DNA of 8,150 bases from JAISDD01 sp031553935 (GTDB lineage Bacteria; Bacillota; Syntrophomonadia; Syntrophomonadales; Syntrophomonadaceae): assembly GCA_031553935.1 (NCBI GenBank), contig JAVBKS010000051.1, positions 1-8,150 of the forward strand, read 5' to 3'. Shown here piece by piece: positions 1 to 5,947 of this stretch (position 1 is its first letter; every line of letters begins with the position of its first letter). The notes under the pieces were generated by a model. That model was not told the origin of the DNA and ran no database searches. It saw only the letters and a program-made list of their open reading frames with translations. Both the position numbers and the translations under genes were made by a program.

Positions 1-187
1 TATATGGTTTTCGAAATCATAAAGCTCAAATTTATGCAAAGGTATGGAGCCGTTTTTGAAAAAGTCAAACTTTAAAATATTTAATGAATACACTGGTATT
101 TATTATACCAAGGAAGCAAAAACGAGCCAATTTAAACAAGTTGGAAAGTGGACTTCATTTTCAATCGCTAGTTTAAAGAGCAGAATC

Positions 188-216
188 TTGAAGCCAACCG
201 CATAACATGCTATAAT
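188..216 (+). promoter_or_regulatory. SigA-type promoter of the toxin-antitoxin operon
   Basis: The -35 box TTGAAG (188-193) is separated by exactly 17 nt from a perfect -10 box TATAAT (211-216). The predicted start of transcription falls around 222-225, about 25 nt ahead of the antitoxin ATG, which leaves room for the GAGGTG ribosome site at 237-242. It matches the vegetative sigma consensus better than any other site in the left part of the window. Confidence 0.75.
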
Positions 217-221
217 TTTGA

Positions 222-231
222 CATAATTATG
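222..231. promoter_or_regulatory. Palindrome at the toxin-antitoxin start site, candidate operator
   Basis: CATAATTATG is a perfect 10-bp palindrome just downstream of the -10 box, covering the expected transcription start. Phd/YefM antitoxins, with their toxins, usually repress their own promoter by binding short palindromes at such positions, so autoregulation is a reasonable inference. Its ATAATTAT core recurs in a 12-bp palindrome at 905-916 beyond the toxin gene. AT-rich palindromes of this length can also arise by chance. Confidence 0.4.
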
Positions 232-248
232 GCTATGAGGTGTATGAA

Positions 249-539
249 ATGAGTCAATTTGAGAGTTTGTTTTTCGATATAAAGCCTTCTACTGCAATCC
301 GGCATGATTATAATTCTTTTTCTAAAATGTGCCATGAAACTGAATCTCCGGTTGTGGTGACCAAAAATGGGGAAGCCGATTTGGTGGTTATGAGCTATGA
401 GGCTTATCATAAAATGATTGCCCGGCAGCGGTTAGGACGTATGTTGACGGATGTCGACCAAGAAATCTCTTCTGGTAAGCCAATGCGGGATTTTGAGGAA
501 GTTTTCTCGGAAATACAAACGAGAATAAAAAATGTCTAA
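249..539 (+). CDS. Type II antitoxin, Phd/YefM family
   Basis: A 96-aa protein that should bind and neutralise the toxin encoded just downstream and repress their shared promoter. The N-terminal half carries the family pattern: PSTAIRHDY (about residues 13-21), then PVVVTKNG (34-41) and the DLVVMSYEAY segment (about 44-53). This is the Phd/YefM DNA-binding dimer fold. The acidic, helical C-terminal third is the usual toxin-wrapping tail. A GTG at 240 would add three residues, but I prefer the ATG at 249 because GAGGTG (237-242) lies 6 nt before it, while the GTG itself is inside that ribosome site. The stop overlaps the toxin start by 8 nt, so the two are probably translationally coupled. The family assignment is strong; no function was tested. 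Confidence 0.88.
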   Translation: MSQFESLFFDIKPSTAIRHDYNSFSKMCHETESPVVVTKNGEADLVVMSYEAYHKMIARQRLGRMLTDVDQEISSGKPMRDFEEVFSEIQTRIKNV

Positions 540-858
540 GCAAATAGTACTATCGGAAGCTGCCTATTATGATTTAGACAGCTTATTTGCTTTTATTTCT
601 AATGATAAGAGAAGTGCCGCCGAAAAATTGCGTTTGCGTTTATATGAAAATATTGGCAGATTGGCTGATTTGCCGGAATTAGTCCCTGCTATATCAGAAG
701 ATGATGCACCAGGGGTTAAGCGGGGATATAGGCGGTTGGTAGTTTATCCTTATGCGGTTTTTTACCGGGTCTTGCCGGAACGTATTATTATAGCTAGAGT
801 TCTGCATGGTAAGCAGAATTGGCTGCAGATGTTGTTTGACTTTTCTGATGATAATTGA
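532..858 (+). CDS. Type II toxin, RelE/ParE superfamily
   Basis: A 108-aa protein and the likely toxin partner of the Phd/YefM antitoxin that overlaps its first 8 nt. The C-terminal half shows the superfamily signature: a GYRRLVVYPYAVFYRV strand pair (about residues 64-79) followed by IIIARVLHGKQNW (85-97). The RVLHG-x-Q-x-W ending is typical of ParE-like members, several of which poison DNA gyrase, whereas RelE members cleave mRNA on the ribosome. Sequence reading alone cannot decide the target. The length is normal and the reading frame intact, so the module could be active. ParE/RelE toxins also pair with Phd/YefM antitoxins in many genomes. No terminator with a T-tract follows directly; an inverted-repeat-rich intergenic region lies downstream. 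Confidence 0.87.
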   Translation: MSKQIVLSEAAYYDLDSLFAFISNDKRSAAEKLRLRLYENIGRLADLPELVPAISEDDAPGVKRGYRRLVVYPYAVFYRVLPERIIIARVLHGKQNWLQMLFDFSDDN

Positions 859-904
859 ACGGTCTTAGTGCATATTGAAACGAGTCTAGATTTCCACACT
901 ATTG

Positions 905-916
905 TGATAATTATCA
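905..916. repeat. 12-bp perfect palindrome TGATAATTATCA
   Basis: TGATAATTATCA is self-complementary and contains the same ATAATTAT core as the palindrome at 222-231, so the two flank the toxin-antitoxin pair. It also loosely recalls Fur-family boxes (TGATAAT-n-ATTATCA) but lacks the central spacer. Its role is unknown; a protein-binding site is only a possibility. Confidence 0.35.
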
Positions 917-931
917 ATTAAATCCGGCGGA

Positions 932-985
932 AGCAGCTAGCGGAGTTAACTCCAACTCCATAACTCGTATGAACTTCGAGCTGCT
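932..985. repeat. Nested inverted-repeat block
   Basis: Outer arms AGCAGCT (932-938) and AGCTGCT (979-985) are perfect reverse complements. Between them lie the 12-bp palindrome GGAGTTAACTCC (942-953), a second AACTCC copy (954-959), and a CTCG/CGAG pair (964-967 and 977-980). GGAGTT can pair with either AACTCC copy, so several folds compete. No T-tract follows on the + strand. It could be part of an RNA or the scar of a small mobile element. Confidence 0.4.
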
Positions 986-1055
986 AGAATTATGAAGAAA
1001 TGAAAGACTACAGCTAGTTAAAGTTATTTTTTTTGATTTCGATACCTATAACGTC

Positions 1056-1176
1056 AGACTGTCTGAAAGTCCATCTGCTTTGCACCCTTCGGGGGACATA
1101 GATGTTAGCTCCGCAGCCTTTTTATCGCCTCTCATCTGGAGCTTTTTATCCGAGTCTTACGGATTTTGTACAGTCT
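1056..1176. ncRNA. Candidate structured RNA of unknown class
   Basis: Reading the + strand, helices follow one another inside a closing stem. P1 is AGACTGT (1056-1062) with ACAGTCT (1170-1176). P2 is CATCT (1072-1076) with AGATG (1100-1104) and is capped by CCC-TTCG-GGG (1085-1094). P3 is AGCTCC (1107-1112) with GGAGCT (1138-1143). P4 is ATCCG (1148-1152) with CGGAT (1160-1164). Joining segments P2-P3, P3-P4 and P4-P1 are only 2-5 nt, as in a multi-branch riboswitch-like fold. The strand is uncertain. On + the UUCG tetraloop is favourable and P3 is followed by five T, a possible weak attenuator ahead of pseG. On - the unpaired joints are A-rich, which is typical of folded RNAs, but no - strand gene follows. 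Competing pairings exist: AGATG can instead pair with CATCT at 1133-1137, and TCAGAC/GTCTGA (1054-1066) forms a local repeat. Confidence 0.4.
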
Positions 1177-1184
1177 AATATATT
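1157..1184 (+). promoter_or_regulatory. Weak candidate SigA promoter for the sugar operon
   Basis: TTACGG (1157-1162), 16 nt, then TATATT (1179-1184) is the best vegetative-type pair between the candidate RNA and the pseG start. It overlaps the 3' side of that structure, so it is an alternative to, rather than part of, a leader-RNA model. Matches at -35 are mediocre. No SigD-type promoter is visible here. Confidence 0.22.
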
Positions 1185-1195
1185 AAAGCATTTCG

Positions 1196-1209
1196 CGATG
1201 GAACCATCG
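1196..1209. promoter_or_regulatory. Inverted repeat CGATGGAACCATCG before pseG
   Basis: Two perfect 6-bp arms with a 2-nt centre, extendable by TTCG (1192-1195) with CGAA (1213-1216) across a small bulge. It lies 24 nt ahead of the pseG ATG. It could be an operator, or in RNA a hairpin next to the weak ribosome site; a 2-nt RNA loop would have to open slightly, so the operator reading is preferred. Confidence 0.35.
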
Positions 1210-1233
1210 AATCGAAGAAGATGACGGGGTATT

Positions 1234-2238
1234 ATGAGGATAGCAATAAGGGTTGATGGAAATAGCTCTATTGGATTAGGGCACATAATAAGGATGGAGA
1301 CTTTGGCTCAAGCATTTATTAGTGCTGGGACTGAGGTTATTTTTTTGAGCAAAAATCCCGAAGCCGTATCAATAGCGACTCTAATTAGCCAAATACCAGC
1401 GGCAATGGATATTAATACTGAGCTCAATTGGGTCAAGGAACACGTAATTACATACAATTGTGACATGTTGATTATCGACAGTTATACTTATGGACAAGAG
1501 GAGCTTATAGAAGTAGGATCATGGCCTATATACTCGATCTATTATGACGATTTAAACCGCCATCCATTTCATGTGAGTTGTGTAGTAAACGGTAATATTT
1601 CGAGCGAGAAACTGGATTACCAAGGAACTTCACGCTTCATTGTTGGAGCCGAGTATGCTTTACTTCGTACTGAGTTTGCTAATCTGCCGGTTAGAAGAGT
1701 TAATAACAAAGTAACAGAGGTACTGATAACTCTAGGGGGCGCTGATACCTGCAATGCGACTCCGAAAATTCTAGAGTGGTTAAATAGTCATGAAAACTTT
1801 TCCGATTATAATTATCAGGTAGTAATCGGACCAGCCTTCACTAATCAAGCTCAGCTTGATGGCATAGCAGAAGCATGTAGTAATGTATTATGTTATCGGA
1901 ATCCTGATATGGCGGCTTTGATTACTACATGTGATTTGGCGATTAGCGGAGCTGGGCAAACGGTTCATGAATTAATGGCGGCAGGACTGCCGGCCTTGCT
2001 GATAGAAGCAGCCGATAATCAGCACCTGAATGCGCTATGTGCTGCTGAGAAGGGTGTAGCAATTAATCTTGGTCCGTTTCAGGAAATCACTGCCGAGGAT
2101 CTTCAGGTTCATTTCGACATCGTGTGTCGAGACTGGTTGCTGCGGATTAAGATGGCCGAAAATGGGCAAAGCCTAATAGACGGAGGGGGAGCCGTCCGCT
2201 TAGCACATCGGCTAATAAAAGAACTGGAGAGTAAATAA
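1234..2238 (+). CDS. pseG: PseG-type UDP-sugar hydrolase (nonulosonate pathway)
   Basis: A 334-aa GT-B-fold enzyme. PseG removes UDP from UDP-2,4-diacetamido-2,4,6-trideoxy-L-altrose to free the sugar that is later condensed with phosphoenolpyruvate to pseudaminic acid. The N-terminus has the diagnostic GLGHIIR (14-20), including His17, the position of the catalytic base in Campylobacter PseG. The C-terminal nucleotide-binding half shows LGGAD (167-171), SGAGQTVHELMAAGLP (238-253) and DNQHLNA (261-267). The related SpsG family of spore-coat polysaccharide loci has the same motifs, so SpsG is the main alternative; the neighbouring PseB- and PseC-like genes favour PseG. The ATG at 1234 places the conserved RVDGNSSIGLGH start at residue 6, as expected; its ribosome site is weak (GGGG, 1226-1229). 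The stop overlaps the next ATG by one nt (TAATG), implying translational coupling. It is the first gene of the operon. Confidence 0.85.
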   Translation: MRIAIRVDGNSSIGLGHIIRMETLAQAFISAGTEVIFLSKNPEAVSIATLISQIPAAMDINTELNWVKEHVITYNCDMLIIDSYTYGQEELIEVGSWPIYSIYYDDLNRHPFHVSCVVNGNISSEKLDYQGTSRFIVGAEYALLRTEFANLPVRRVNNKVTEVLITLGGADTCNATPKILEWLNSHENFSDYNYQVVIGPAFTNQAQLDGIAEACSNVLCYRNPDMAALITTCDLAISGAGQTVHELMAAGLPALLIEAADNQHLNALCAAEKGVAINLGPFQEITAEDLQVHFDIVCRDWLLRIKMAENGQSLIDGGGAVRLAHRLIKELESK

Positions 2239-3263
2239 TGGGGGATATTATTAAGGGGAAGAGGATTCTAATAACTGGAGGAACAGGGACGATTGGTTAT
2301 GCTTTGGCGCGCCGGGTTCTTGATGCCGGGGCTGAAGTAGTGCGTATTTTTTCTCGGGACGAATATAAACAATTTCGTATGGAAGAAGAGTTTTGTAAGA
2401 TATATTCGATTCAGACCGGGGATAAACTTCGCTTCTTATTAGGCGATGTCAGAGATAAAGAGAGAATATTTCGGGCGATGGAAGACATTGATTATGTCTT
2501 CCATCTAGCAGCCTTAAAACATGTTCCGGCATGCGAGTATAATCCATACGAGGCAGTTAAGACCAATGTTTTAGGCACGCAAAACGTTATTGATGCTGCT
2601 ATCGCTCAAGGAGTTAAAGCCGTAATCTATACTAGTTCGGACAAAGCGGCCGGACCTACTAATACGATGGGAGCCAGCAAACTTTTGGCCGAGCGTTTAA
2701 TCATTGCCGCAAATGAGGGCAAAGGTAAGAGCGATATCAAATTTCTGTCAGTTCGGTTTGGTAATGTACTTAACAGCAGAGGTTCTGTAGTTCCGCTCTT
2801 TCAGCGCCAGATCCGCCAGGGTGGTCCGATCACGGTAACTAATCCGCAAATGACTAGATTCTTCATGAGTGCAGAACACGCAGTGGAGTTGATTTTATCT
2901 GTCTTGGAAAACTCGCATGGTGGGGAAAGTTATGTCTTGAAAATGCCGGTATTGGCAATCGGAACCCTTGCTGAAGCTCTATTAAAAATGTCGGGGCTTG
3001 ATGTTCCGGTTAAGAATGTTGGCTTGCGGCCGGGTGAGAAGATGTTTGAAGAGCTTATGAGTGAAGAAGAAAGCTCGCGCGCCTTGGAAGCAGAGGACAT
3101 GTTTATTATATTGCCTTTTTATAGATCTCAGGCACAAGGCTTACAGCTTTATAAGGGAGTACAAGCAGCGAAACTGGGAGTGTATAGTTCGGATTACGAA
3201 ATCAGACTCGGAGTTGATGATGTTATCGCATTACTTGATCCGATTGCGAAGTTTAGAAAATAG
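2238..3263 (+). CDS. pseB: UDP-GlcNAc 4,6-dehydratase, PseB/FlaA1/CapD-type SDR
   Basis: A 341-aa soluble SDR likely to start the pathway by oxidising and dehydrating UDP-GlcNAc. TGGTGTIG (13-20) is the dinucleotide-binding loop, and FSRDEYKQ (38-45) supplies an Arg after strand 2 that fits NADP. SSDKAAGPTNTMGASK (133-148) is the active site with the family's Asp135-Lys136 pair. GLRPGEKMFEEL (262-273) is the typical nucleotide-sugar-binding segment of the FlaA1/WbpM group. Met144 stands where short PseB/FlaA1 enzymes have the Tyr of YxxxK; long membrane-bound WbpM-type members carry such an S-M-K triad, yet this protein lacks their N-terminal membrane domain. It may correspond to Pen of Bacillus thuringiensis, which makes a 5,6-ene product with a second enzyme finishing the step. 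GGAGAG (2226-2231) is the ribosome site, inside the end of pseG. Confidence 0.85.
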   Translation: MGDIIKGKRILITGGTGTIGYALARRVLDAGAEVVRIFSRDEYKQFRMEEEFCKIYSIQTGDKLRFLLGDVRDKERIFRAMEDIDYVFHLAALKHVPACEYNPYEAVKTNVLGTQNVIDAAIAQGVKAVIYTSSDKAAGPTNTMGASKLLAERLIIAANEGKGKSDIKFLSVRFGNVLNSRGSVVPLFQRQIRQGGPITVTNPQMTRFFMSAEHAVELILSVLENSHGGESYVLKMPVLAIGTLAEALLKMSGLDVPVKNVGLRPGEKMFEELMSEEESSRALEAEDMFIILPFYRSQAQGLQLYKGVQAAKLGVYSSDYEIRLGVDDVIALLDPIAKFRK

Positions 3264-3274
3264 GGGGAAGATGA

Positions 3275-4216
3275 ATGCGGGTTTTGGTGACTGGAGGCGC
3301 TGGATTTATCGGGCGCTGGGTAGTTAAGAAGCTGCTTTTGGCGGGGCATCAGGTTGTGGCTTTCGATGATCTTTCTAACGGCAGATTAGAAAACATAAAA
3401 GAATTCAGAGAATCAGCGGCTTTTACTTTTATTAGAGGGAATATCAAGGATGTTAAAGCTTTAGATGACTTATTTATAGAAAGATTCGATCTGGTTTATC
3501 ATTTGGCTGCCAGTATTAATGTTCAGGATTCAATTGATGATCCCAGAACTACTTTTGCTAATGATGTTGAAGGAACTTTTAATATTTTGGAATACTGTCG
3601 CCGGGAAATGACTAAAATAGTCTTTATGTCTACTTGTATGGTCTATGATCGTAGTCAAGAAGAGACCGGTATTACGGAGGAAAGTCCAGTGAAGCCGGCA
3701 TCTCCGTATGCTGCCAGCAAATTATCAGGGGAAGCCCTGACCTTATCTTATTACTATGCTTATGGATTGCCAACTATAGTTATTAGGCCTTTTAATACCT
3801 ATGGACCTTTCCAGAAATCAAGTGGCGAAGGCGGAGTTGTAGCCGTTTTTATCAAGCAAGATATCGTGGGCAAAGATTTAAATATATATGGTGATGGAAC
3901 TCAAACCAGAGATTTGCTTTATGTTGAAGATTGTGCCGATTTTGTAATTTGCGCCGGTATATGTAACGAAGCTAGGGGCATGATTCTTAATGCTGGATTA
4001 GGAGAAGATATTTCGATTAATGACTTAGCAAAATTAATTGCTAGTGATTCTAATAGGATTAAGCATGTCGATCATATTCATCCTCAGAGTGAGATTCAGA
4101 AGCTGAAATGTAATTGGACTAAGGCAGAAGAGCTTCTTAATTGGAGACCTCAGTATTCGTTAACCGTGGGACTTAATGAAACCAGGAACTGGCTGGTTGC
4201 CAATATGGATATGTAG
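3275..4216 (+). CDS. Extended SDR, NAD-dependent epimerase/dehydratase (Pal-like candidate)
   Basis: A 313-aa extended short-chain dehydrogenase of the GalE-like group acting on a nucleotide sugar. Visible are TGGAGFIG (6-13), Asp31-Asp32 after strand 2 (NAD preference), HLAAS (76-80), a Ser-Thr pair at 119-120, SPYAASK with Tyr145 and Lys149 as the catalytic YxxxK, and RPFNTYGP (171-178). The usual TDE of pure 4,6-dehydratases is not seen, which argues for oxidation/epimerisation. Between a PseB-like and a PseC-like gene, it best fits the second enzyme of the two-step route described in B. thuringiensis (Pal: 4-oxidation, 5,6-reduction and 5-epimerisation giving UDP-4-keto-6-deoxy-L-AltNAc). 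That assignment is inference from order and fold; a 4-epimerase for another surface sugar remains possible. AGGGGG (3262-3267) lies 7 nt before the ATG, with an 11-nt gap after pseB. Confidence 0.8.
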   Translation: MRVLVTGGAGFIGRWVVKKLLLAGHQVVAFDDLSNGRLENIKEFRESAAFTFIRGNIKDVKALDDLFIERFDLVYHLAASINVQDSIDDPRTTFANDVEGTFNILEYCRREMTKIVFMSTCMVYDRSQEETGITEESPVKPASPYAASKLSGEALTLSYYYAYGLPTIVIRPFNTYGPFQKSSGEGGVVAVFIKQDIVGKDLNIYGDGTQTRDLLYVEDCADFVICAGICNEARGMILNAGLGEDISINDLAKLIASDSNRIKHVDHIHPQSEIQKLKCNWTKAEELLNWRPQYSLTVGLNETRNWLVANMDM

Positions 4217-4237
4217 TGCTTTTTTGGAGGATATAGC

Positions 4238-5365
4238 ATGAACTTACCTTATAGCAGGCAGAATATTGATGATGAAGATATAGCTGCAGTTATTGCTGCC
4301 TTGAAATTACCCTTTTTAACGCAAGGACCGCTGGTTGAAAATTTCGAAGCCCAAGTAGCTGCTTATGCCGGGGCCAAATATGGAGTTGCTTTTAATAGCG
4401 GGACATCGGCCCTGCACGGAGCTCTTTATGCAGCTGGGATAAAAGCTGGTGATGAGGTAATTACTACTCCGATTACATTTGTTGCCTCAGCAAATTGTGC
4501 TCTGTATTTGGGGGCTAAACCGGTTTTCGTAGATATCGATCCCGATACATTGTGCATCGACATTAACAAAATAGAAGCGGCGGTTACCCCTAGGACGAAG
4601 GCGATTGTAGCCGTAGATTTTGCAGGTTATCCCTTAGATATTAAGGGAATAAAAGCTATTGGGGATAGACACCAATTGTGCATTATCGAAGACGCCGCTC
4701 ATGCTTTGGGAGCTAAAAGAGGGGATTTGCCGGTTGGAGCCGAAGCAGATATGACCATGTTCAGCTTCCATCCGGTCAAGCATATTACGACTGGAGAAGG
4801 CGGCATAATAATCACCGATGATGAAAATATGTATAAAAGGATGAGGATGCTGCGCAGTCACGGAATTGTACGGGGGTCAGATTGCGGCGATCAGAACCAG
4901 GGTGCTTGGTATCATGAAATGATTGACCTTGGTTATAATTATCGCATTACCGATGTCCAATGTGCTTTAGGAATCTCGCAGCTTCGCAAATTAGAAAGCT
5001 TCATCGCTGCTCGCAATGAGCAAGCTGCTTACTACGAACAATTACTGGAAGGTGTAGACAAAGTTACAATTCCACCGCCAGTTGTCAACGGGAGGCATGC
5101 ATATCACCTATTTCCGATTAGATTAGCAGAAGGAATAGATCGCCGAAGGGTTTTCGAATGCTTACATAGTAAGGGGATCGGAACTCAGGTTCATTACATT
5201 CCAGTCCATACGCAGCCCTATTACCAAAACACTTTTGGCAATAAATGGGGCGACTTTCCGATTTCTGAAGATTACTACAAGCGTACCCTCAGTTTACCGC
5301 TATATCCTGGATTAAATCCAGAGGACCAGGAATATATTGTAGACTCATTGAAAGAAGTGCTTTGA
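4238..5365 (+). CDS. pseC: PseC-type PLP aminotransferase (DegT/DnrJ/EryC1/StrS family)
   Basis: A 375-aa pyridoxal-phosphate enzyme expected to place an amino group on C4 of UDP-4-keto-6-deoxy-L-AltNAc, using glutamate. The landmarks in order are NSGTSAL (53-59, phosphate cradle), TTPITFVASAN (76-86), EDAAHALG (151-158, with the PLP-ring Asp152), SFHPVKHITTGEGG (176-189, with the internal-aldimine Lys181), RSHGI (206-210), GYNYRITDVQCALG (232-245), and the C-terminal VHYIPVHTQPYYQ (318-330). The TTPI(S/T)FVA(S/T)AN and SFHxxKxITTxEGG stretches are close to Helicobacter PseC, so PseC is favoured over the related LegC or perosamine synthases. The length is normal for the family. GGAGG (4226-4230) sits 7 nt before the ATG, 21 nt after the previous stop. 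It is the last gene of the operon; the acetyltransferase that would act next is absent. Confidence 0.87.
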   Translation: MNLPYSRQNIDDEDIAAVIAALKLPFLTQGPLVENFEAQVAAYAGAKYGVAFNSGTSALHGALYAAGIKAGDEVITTPITFVASANCALYLGAKPVFVDIDPDTLCIDINKIEAAVTPRTKAIVAVDFAGYPLDIKGIKAIGDRHQLCIIEDAAHALGAKRGDLPVGAEADMTMFSFHPVKHITTGEGGIIITDDENMYKRMRMLRSHGIVRGSDCGDQNQGAWYHEMIDLGYNYRITDVQCALGISQLRKLESFIAARNEQAAYYEQLLEGVDKVTIPPPVVNGRHAYHLFPIRLAEGIDRRRVFECLHSKGIGTQVHYIPVHTQPYYQNTFGNKWGDFPISEDYYKRTLSLPLYPGLNPEDQEYIVDSLKEVL

Positions 5366-5411
5366 TACCAGGTGTCTAGGGGATTTGTTTCGAAATAAAC
5401 TTAATAAATGA

Positions 5412-5445
5412 AGCAAGAAAGAGCACTTTCGTGCTCTTTCTTGCT
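5412..5445. terminator. Strong hairpin between convergent genes
   Basis: A perfect 15-bp stem, AGCAAGAAAGAGCAC (5412-5426) with its complement at 5431-5445, around a TTTC loop. It lies 46 nt after pseC and 35 nt after the stop of the opposing gene. The + strand has G-rich sequence instead of a T-tract afterwards; the - strand continues into TTCATTTATT, so termination is probably more efficient for the - strand gene. For pseC it can still act as a 3' end or block convergent transcription. Confidence 0.8.
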
Positions 5446-5480
5446 GGGGTTGGGGAGAATCTATATAAAGGGATGGAGGA

Positions 5481-5900
5481 TCATAGTAATTGCGGTCTTA
5501 AACAGCATTCTAAATGCTCTTTCCAGCTTATGTACTGGGGAATGAGTTGAAACTGAACATACAGCCTTACTTTATGCCATTCTTCTGAATCTATATAATC
5601 AGTTACCTGCAACAAGCTATCTTGCAGCTCATCAAACATATTTTCCAAGAGATTTTTCTCAATAGGAAAGGGACTTTTTCCGATAGCTTTATTAATGGTT
5701 GCAATTGCTTCGGAGAAATCATATAGAATATTGAGACTGATTTTCTGACTGCCGCATTTCAAGCAAAGATCTATTAGATTCAGGCCATCGCGCGCGGTTT
5801 CAGCAAGTTCAAGCATTTTCACAGATATTTCTAGATGAGGATTACTCGCATAAGGGCTGTCTATTATTATATCAGCTTTCGTATCAGCATAAATTGCCAT
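5481..5900 (-). CDS. Unrecognised 139-aa helical protein of the flagellar region
   Basis: I do not recognise a family. The protein is 139 aa, has no signal peptide or membrane segment, and appears mostly helical and mildly acidic. After a short polar N-terminus there is a Leu-rich helical stretch (about 22-48) with Cys46 and Cys49 (CLKC), a central helix (55-73), another at 83-103, and a C-terminal part rich in Trp, Tyr and Gln (107-127) ending with a Cys132-Cys133 pair. Two lone Cys pairs are too little to claim metal binding. AAAGGAGG (5914-5907) lies 6 nt before the ATG, so the start is firm and expression probably high. It is transcribed divergently from flaG with a SigD-like promoter on its own side, so a role with flagella, such as chaperone or filament accessory, is possible but unproven. 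It ends at the shared hairpin with pseC. Confidence 0.7.
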   Translation of the reverse strand: MAIYADTKADIIIDSPYASNPHLEISVKMLELAETARDGLNLIDLCLKCGSQKISLNILYDFSEAIATINKAIGKSPFPIEKNLLENMFDELQDSLLQVTDYIDSEEWHKVRLYVQFQLIPQYISWKEHLECCLRPQLL

Positions 5901-5947
5901 TGTTTTCCTCCTTTGCGGTCGCTTGCTTTGTGATCAACCTAAATTTA

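Larger units (their letters stand above)
1..239. other. Left-edge stretch without a recognisable gene
   Basis: No gene can be supported here. Two + strand frames are open from the window edge, ending in stops at 57-59 and 73-75. These could be the last codons of an upstream gene, but neither tail resembles a family I can name. A small hairpin with 6-bp arms (94-99 and 105-110, 5-nt loop) has no T-tract, so I do not call it a terminator. The right end carries the toxin-antitoxin promoter listed separately. Confidence 0.5.
859..1233. other. 375-nt gene-free region rich in inverted repeats
   Basis: No ORF on either strand resembles a protein. The region holds, in order: a 12-bp palindrome (905-916), an imperfect hairpin block (932-985), a run of eight T (1027-1034) without a clear preceding stem, the nested helix set at 1056-1176, and a 14-bp inverted repeat (1196-1209) just before the pseG start. 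This much symmetry is unusual for ordinary spacer and suggests a regulatory leader, a non-coding RNA, or decayed mobile DNA between the toxin-antitoxin pair and the sugar operon. Confidence 0.6.

Noticed and set aside
210..410. 66-aa - strand ORF
   Set aside because: It lies across the toxin-antitoxin promoter and the antisense of the antitoxin gene, with no ribosome site or family features.
1021..1176. Glycine- or lysine-riboswitch-like core on the - strand (CCGAAGGGTGCAA followed by CTTTCAG)
   Set aside because: The core resembles the GCCGAAGG-x-GCAA and CTCTCAGG signatures, but the expected hairpin between them and the conserved AAAAGGAC tail are missing, and no - strand gene lies downstream. 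An Rfam scan could overturn this.
1184..1210. SigD promoter for the pse operon
   Set aside because: TAAA at 1184-1187 has only three of eight matches in the -10 region at the required spacing.
3061..3327. 88-aa + strand ORF
   Set aside because: Out-of-frame overlap of the ends of two well-supported SDR genes; its sequence has no recognisable domain.
4634..4861. 75-aa - strand ORF
   Set aside because: Antisense of the conserved PLP-binding region of pseC.
5443..5480. G-quadruplex after the shared hairpin
   Set aside because: Only two runs of four G close together, followed by a distant GGG and GG; too few close runs for a convincing quadruplex.
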